Below the pieces are notes generated by a model. It saw only the letters and a program-made list of their open reading frames with translations. It ran no database searches and had not been told where the DNA came from. This document shows positions 58,021-64,000 of a DNA stretch of 64,000 bases, piece by piece; positions within the stretch are counted from its first letter, which is position 1; the number at the start of each line of letters is the position of its first letter. Origin of the DNA: Azohydromonas sediminis (lineage in GTDB: Bacteria > Pseudomonadota > Gammaproteobacteria > Burkholderiales > Burkholderiaceae_C). The stretch lies in contig NZ_QOAZ01000008.1 in NCBI RefSeq assembly GCF_003574675.1, positions 1-64,000 of the forward strand. Reading direction: 5' to 3'. A program made the position numbers and the translations under genes.

Positions 58021-59724
58021 ATGCGCAGATGGATTTTCACGACGTGGGTCGCGGTGCTCGCGTGCGTCCTCGCGGCGATGACCGCGACGGCGGCCGAGCG
58101 CGGCCCGTCGCGGCCACTGCCGGCGCCGCGCGCCGAACCGGCGCCGCTGGCACGCGTGATCGTGCGCTTCCGGGACGACGTGGTGCTCGAGGGCGAGCGC
58201 GTCGCGCGCGCCGGCGTCTTCGCGCCGCTGCGCATGGCACGCGCGCTCGGCGAGCGCCACGGCTTCGTGCTTGCCGACGGGCCGAGCCCGGCGCCGCGCA
58301 CGCAGGTCGTGTTCGCGCGTGACATGCCGGCCGACGTGCTGGCGGCCCGCCTGCGCGCCGACCCGCTCGTCGCGTGGGCCGAGGTCGACGAGCGCCAGCG
58401 CATCGCGCAGACCACGGCGGCGCCGGACGATCCGCTGTACGCCGACGGGCAGCCGTCGCCGATGCCGGCGGTCGGCCAGTGGTACTTGCGGGCGCCGAAC
58501 GCGACCGAGGTCGCGGCGATCGACGCACCGGCCGCGTGGGTGCGCACGCAGGGGGCCGATGGCATCGTCGTCGCCGTGATCGACACGGGTGTGCGCTTCG
58601 ACCATCCGGATCTGGCCGGCAAGCTGCTGCCGGGGTACGACTTCGTCTCGCCCGACAGCATCGGCGTGTTCCTCACCGCCAACGACGGCGACGGCTGGGA
58701 TCCCGATGCGAGCGACCCGGGCGACTGGATCACAACCGACGAGAACGCGAGCGGCTTCTTTGCCGGGTGCGGCGTCTCCAACAGCAGCTGGCACGGCACC
58801 CAGACCGCGGGCCTCGTCGGCGCACTGACCGACAACGCAGTCGGGATGGCCGGCACGGGCTGGCGCCTGAAGGTGCTGCCGGTGCGCGCGCTCGGCAAGT
58901 GCGGCGGCTACGTGTCGGACATCGCGGCGGCGATCCGCTGGGCGGCGGGCTTGCCGGTCGACGGTGTGCCGACGAACCCGAACCCGGCGCGTGTGATCAA
59001 CCTGAGCCTCGGCTCCGCGAACCGGTGCAGCAGCACCTACCAGAGCGCGATCGATGAAGTGCGCGCGATCGGTGTCGTCGTCGTCGCGGCCGCTGGCAAC
59101 GAAGGCGTCGCGGTGAACCAGCCGGCCAACTGCCGCGGCGTCATCGCGGTAGCGGGCGTGCGCCACGTCGGCACCAAGGTCGGCTACTCGAACCTCGGCC
59201 CCGAGGTCGCGCTGGCGGCGCCGGCGGGCAACTGCGTCAACCTGTCTGGCGAGTGCCTCTACCCGCTGGTGACCACCTCGAACGACGGCACCACCGTGCC
59301 CAGGGATCCGACGTACACCAGCGCCGGTGCGGACGCGACGATCGGCACCAGCTTCGCGTCGCCGCTGGTCGCGGCGACGGCGGGTCTGATGCTGTCGGTG
59401 CAGCCGCAGCTGCGCCCGAGCACGGTCGGCGACCGGCTCAGGGCGAGCGCGCGGCCGTTCCCCTTCGACCCCACGCTGCCGACGTGCACGGTGCCGAGCG
59501 GTTTCGACGACGTGCCGCAGCTCGAGTGCAACTGCACGACGACGACCTGCGGCGCTGGCCTGCTCGACGCCGGTGCCGCGGTCGCGCTCGCCCTCGAGCC
59601 GCAGGTCTCGAGCGGAGGGGGCGGCGCAGCGCACCCGGGGTGGCTGCTCGGCCTCGTCGCGGCGACGTGGCTCTTGCGCCGACAAGGTCGGCGCGCGGCC
59701 GCCGCCGACCCGGCCGCCGACTGA
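58021..59724 (+). CDS. S8 (subtilisin-like) serine protease with C-terminal sorting-type tail
   Basis: The 567-residue protein is exported: signal peptide to about residue 25. A propeptide-like region (to ~130) precedes the S8 domain with catalytic Asp188 (VAVIDTGVRFDHPDL), His258 (SSWHGTQTAGLV), oxyanion Asn360 and Ser444 (GTSFASPLVAAT). Ten Cys suggest disulfides. The last 40 residues are Ser-Gly-Gly-Gly-Gly, a membrane helix (WLLGLVAATWLL) and RRQGRR, the plan of a GlyGly-CTERM tail processed by rhombosortase in other bacteria. No rhombosortase is in the window. A propeptide-type extension upstream overlaps the lipoprotein frame and is rejected. Confidence 0.9.
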   Translation: MRRWIFTTWVAVLACVLAAMTATAAERGPSRPLPAPRAEPAPLARVIVRFRDDVVLEGERVARAGVFAPLRMARALGERHGFVLADGPSPAPRTQVVFARDMPADVLAARLRADPLVAWAEVDERQRIAQTTAAPDDPLYADGQPSPMPAVGQWYLRAPNATEVAAIDAPAAWVRTQGADGIVVAVIDTGVRFDHPDLAGKLLPGYDFVSPDSIGVFLTANDGDGWDPDASDPGDWITTDENASGFFAGCGVSNSSWHGTQTAGLVGALTDNAVGMAGTGWRLKVLPVRALGKCGGYVSDIAAAIRWAAGLPVDGVPTNPNPARVINLSLGSANRCSSTYQSAIDEVRAIGVVVVAAAGNEGVAVNQPANCRGVIAVAGVRHVGTKVGYSNLGPEVALAAPAGNCVNLSGECLYPLVTTSNDGTTVPRDPTYTSAGADATIGTSFASPLVAATAGLMLSVQPQLRPSTVGDRLRASARPFPFDPTLPTCTVPSGFDDVPQLECNCTTTTCGAGLLDAGAAVALALEPQVSSGGGGAAHPGWLLGLVAATWLLRRQGRRAAAADPAAD

Positions 59725-59759
59725 GGGCCTCGCGGCGGGGTCTTGCCCGCCGCGGCCGG

Positions 59760-60044
59760 TCAGGGCGTGCGCGCGGCCGGGGCTGCGCCGTTGCCCGGTG
59801 CCGACGCGGCCGGCTCCGAGGCCGCGTCGGCCACGCCCGAGGCCGGCTCGGACGCGGCCTCGGCCGCCAGCGACGCTGTTTCCGGCACGATGCGCACCGC
59901 CTCGGCATTGACCTGCCGCTGCAGCCGCTGCGGCTCGCGCGGGCCGTCGGTGGAGACGCCCAGCGGCGCCGGCAGCCAGCCGGCGTTCCACGCGTACAGC
60001 GCGATGTTGACGAGCAGCAGCAACAGCACGAGCCAGCGCATCAT
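59760..60044 (-). CDS. Small single-pass membrane protein, possibly truncated SPOR-type
   Basis: The 94-residue protein has one N-terminal membrane helix (LVLLLLLVNIALYAW) then GWLPAPLGVSTDGPREPQRL and LQRQVNAEAVRI, which resemble the N-terminal part of the SPOR-domain proteins found after birA in Burkholderiales. The SPOR domain is missing and the protein ends in an Ala/Glu/Pro tail. Its start overlaps the birA stop by four bases, so it is translated with birA. Confidence 0.6.
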   Translation of the reverse strand: MMRWLVLLLLLVNIALYAWNAGWLPAPLGVSTDGPREPQRLQRQVNAEAVRIVPETASLAAEAASEPASGVADAASEPAASAPGNGAAPAARTP

Positions 60045-60970
60045 GTCGGCGCTCCGTCGTGCGGCCGCACGCGGACTTCGCCGCTGCTGATCTCGTGCAC
60101 GTGGCCGTCGGTCGCGCGCACGCGCAGCGCGCCTGTGGCGGTCACGCCGAGCGCGATGCCCTGCGGCACCGCGGGCGACGCCGTCGTCACCGGCCGGTCG
60201 CGCAGCAGGTCGCGGCGTGCAAAGCCTTCGGCGAAGGCGGCGAAACCCTCGCGCTCGTAGCGCACCAGCGCCTGCGCGAGCGGCACCGCGACGCAGTGCA
60301 GCGCCGCAGGCACGGTGAGGCCGGCGTCGAGTTCTTGCAGACACGCGTAGCCGGTGTCGAGCCCGTCGAGGGTCTGCGGCGCCACGTTGAGCCCCACGCC
60401 GATCACGGCCATGCGCAGCCGGCCGACGGCCACCGTCTCGATCAGGATGCCGCCGAGCTTGCGGCCGCGCCCGGGCGCGTCGAGCAGCCACAAGTCGTTG
60501 GGCCACTTGAGGCCGATGCGCGGCGCGGTGCCGGGCGCCGGCGGATCGAGCGCGTCGGCCAGCGCGACGCCGACCGCCAGCGACAGCCCCGACCAGTCGG
60601 CCGGCGCCAGCGGCAGTGCGAGCGAGAACGTCAGCGACGCGCCGCGCGCCGACTGCCACGGCCGTCCGTGCCGACCGCGCCCCTGCATCTGGTCCTCGGC
60701 GACGAGCAGGCAGGGCTGCGTGTCGACGGCGCGGCGGCCGAGCGGTGGCGTCGCGCCGTCGGCGGCATCGGCCAGCGCGCCCGGTGCCGTGACCGGCTGG
60801 TCGGGCCAGCCGCTCGACGCGCGCGCGCGTTCGACGAGCACGGTGTTGGTCGAGTCGCAGCGTGCGATGACCTCGACCGAGATGCCCGGCAGCACGGCCC
60901 ACAGCCGCTCCCACAGCGACTCGACGTCCCAGGCGTTCACGCCGGTGGCGGACAGCGGACCCTCACGCAT
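60041..60970 (-). CDS. birA: Biotin--[acetyl-CoA-carboxylase] ligase
   Basis: The 309-residue enzyme attaches biotin to carboxylases. The biotin/AMP motif QGRGRHGRPW (96-105) and KWPNDLWL with the conserved Lys are present. There is no N-terminal helix-turn-helix, so it is a monofunctional ligase and not a biotin repressor. It is followed by the small membrane protein and preceded by the SET protein 19 bases upstream, all in one direction. Confidence 0.94.
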   Translation of the reverse strand: MREGPLSATGVNAWDVESLWERLWAVLPGISVEVIARCDSTNTVLVERARASSGWPDQPVTAPGALADAADGATPPLGRRAVDTQPCLLVAEDQMQGRGRHGRPWQSARGASLTFSLALPLAPADWSGLSLAVGVALADALDPPAPGTAPRIGLKWPNDLWLLDAPGRGRKLGGILIETVAVGRLRMAVIGVGLNVAPQTLDGLDTGYACLQELDAGLTVPAALHCVAVPLAQALVRYEREGFAAFAEGFARRDLLRDRPVTTASPAVPQGIALGVTATGALRVRATDGHVHEISSGEVRVRPHDGAPT

Positions 60971-60989
60971 GGCGGCGCGTGCAGGGCGC

Positions 60990-61532
60990 TCAGCGCTTGG
61001 GCGCCAGCATCGTGCCGCGACAGCGCGGCTGGCCGCAGTGGCAGGCGAACTGCTTCTTGACCTTCGGCGTGTGGCGGCCCTCGAGCATCAGCCGGTAGTC
61101 GTAGAACAGTTCCTCGCCGGGCGCGATGTCGCGCAGCGCCTTGACGAACACGCGACCGTCGACTTCGTCGGCCTCGCAGTTCGGCTCGCACGCGTGGTTG
61201 ATCCAGCGCGCCGCGTTGCCGCGCCGTGAGCCGTCGATCACGCGGCCGTCGTCGATGTGGAAATAGAACGTGTGGTCGGGGTTCGACGGGTCGTGCGGGT
61301 GGCGGCGCACCGCCTCCTTCCACGAGATGACCTCGCCCTTGTACTCGATGATCGTCGTGCCGGCCGGGATCGGGCGCAGCGCGAACACACCCTTGCCGTG
61401 CACGCCCGAGCGCCGCACCTGGATGCGCCGCCCGCCCGGCCGCGCGTCGGTGCGGCCGGCGTCGTGGTGGACGGCGCGGCGCAGTGCAGGGCCGGCGCCG
61501 TCGGGTTGCGGGGTCTTCTTCATTCGGTACAT
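60990..61532 (-). CDS. SET domain protein lysine methyltransferase-like
   Basis: The 180-residue protein has the SET core: GKGVFALRPIPAGTTI, RWINHACEPNCEADE with the Asn112-His113 cofactor loop, and ELFYDYRL with the catalytic-type Tyr146. A post-SET cysteine cluster (Cys164, 166, 171) would bind zinc with the SET Cys. Such proteins occur in a scattered set of bacteria; substrates are mostly unknown. Starts at 61541, 61532 and 61523 are all possible. It is divergent from topB. Confidence 0.85.
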   Translation of the reverse strand: MYRMKKTPQPDGAGPALRRAVHHDAGRTDARPGGRRIQVRRSGVHGKGVFALRPIPAGTTIIEYKGEVISWKEAVRRHPHDPSNPDHTFYFHIDDGRVIDGSRRGNAARWINHACEPNCEADEVDGRVFVKALRDIAPGEELFYDYRLMLEGRHTPKVKKQFACHCGQPRCRGTMLAPKR

Positions 61533-61543
61533 TGATTCCATGG

Positions 61544-61572
61544 GCGCGCGCGTGCGTGTGTGCGTGCGCGCG
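61544..61572. repeat. 29-bp alternating purine-pyrimidine tract
   Basis: Every even position from 61544 to 61572 is G and every odd one is C or T, in the gap between the divergent SET and topB genes. Such (GC/GT)n runs favour Z-DNA under negative supercoiling. Confidence 0.55.
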
Positions 61573-61646
61573 AGGACGGCGGATTGTAGGCACGCCGTCC
61601 CCGGCGGCGCCGCGTGCGCCGCACCCGCGGCCCCGACGACGAGACC

Positions 61647-64000
<2,354 letters not shown>

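Overview
The window is about 64 kb of very GC-rich chromosomal DNA (around 70% by eye). It most resembles a betaproteobacterium of the order Burkholderiales, probably near the Rubrivivax/Leptothrix/Methylibium group. The reasons are the S10-spc-alpha ribosomal gene order, the Bug-type TctC receptor, DUF1631, DUF3606 and CWC proteins, a class II (B12-dependent) ribonucleotide reductase and a malonate catabolism cluster. The organism assignment is an inference from gene content; no rRNA gene is present. I see no plasmid, phage, insertion sequence or CRISPR features. This is mostly core chromosome.

Region 1 (1-15.8 kb) is the translation superoperon. It holds the end of tuf, then rpsJ, rplC-D-W-B, rpsS, rplV, rpsC, rplP, rpmC and rpsQ. 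A peroxiredoxin gene with its own flanking signals interrupts the order. Then come rplN-X-E, rpsN, rpsH, rplF-R, rpsE, rpmD, rplO, secY, infA, rpmJ, rpsM, rpsK, rpsD, rpoA and rplQ. An initiator tRNA (fMet) with its own promoter and terminator follows.

Region 2 (15.9-27.9 kb) holds secretion genes (yajC-secD-secF) and a DUF1631 protein on the plus strand. On the minus strand are a LysM protein, dprA and smg. Diverging from these on the plus strand are def and fmt (formyl-Met processing, matching the fMet tRNA), a small lipoprotein and an AzlCD amino-acid exporter pair.

Region 3 (28-44.4 kb) is central metabolism and stress: pgk, a malic enzyme fused to a phosphotransacetylase-like domain, pyk, an orphan hybrid histidine kinase, and a universal stress protein with a zinc alcohol dehydrogenase behind a putative FNR/ANR-type promoter. 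It continues with a SirB2-like protein, nrdJ, an SDR oxidoreductase, a small envelope-stress-like cluster (DUF883, holin-family, YqjK-like, rhodanese) and a thioesterase.

Region 4 (44.4-49.7 kb, minus strand) is a malonate operon: malonyl-CoA decarboxylase, tripartite-transporter receptor, enoyl-CoA hydratase, malonyl-CoA synthetase and a cysteine-rich CWC protein. Two copies of a GC-rich intergenic repeat sit just after two of its stop codons.

Region 5 (49.8-64 kb) contains a CopD-like membrane protein, a YeeE/YedE transporter, a UbiH-family monooxygenase, a MurU-like nucleotidyltransferase and a hemerythrin protein. These are followed by tkt-gap, a small lipoprotein, an exported subtilisin-like protease with a Gly-Gly/TM/Arg C-terminal tail, a truncated membrane protein, birA, a SET-domain methyltransferase and topB, which runs off the end.

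I did not find a clearly new multi-gene system. The items most worth following are the peroxiredoxin inside the ribosomal operon with a hairpin whose loop is the next promoter's -35 box, the intergenic repeats, the FNR-like site, the tail-anchored protease and several uncharacterised conserved proteins.
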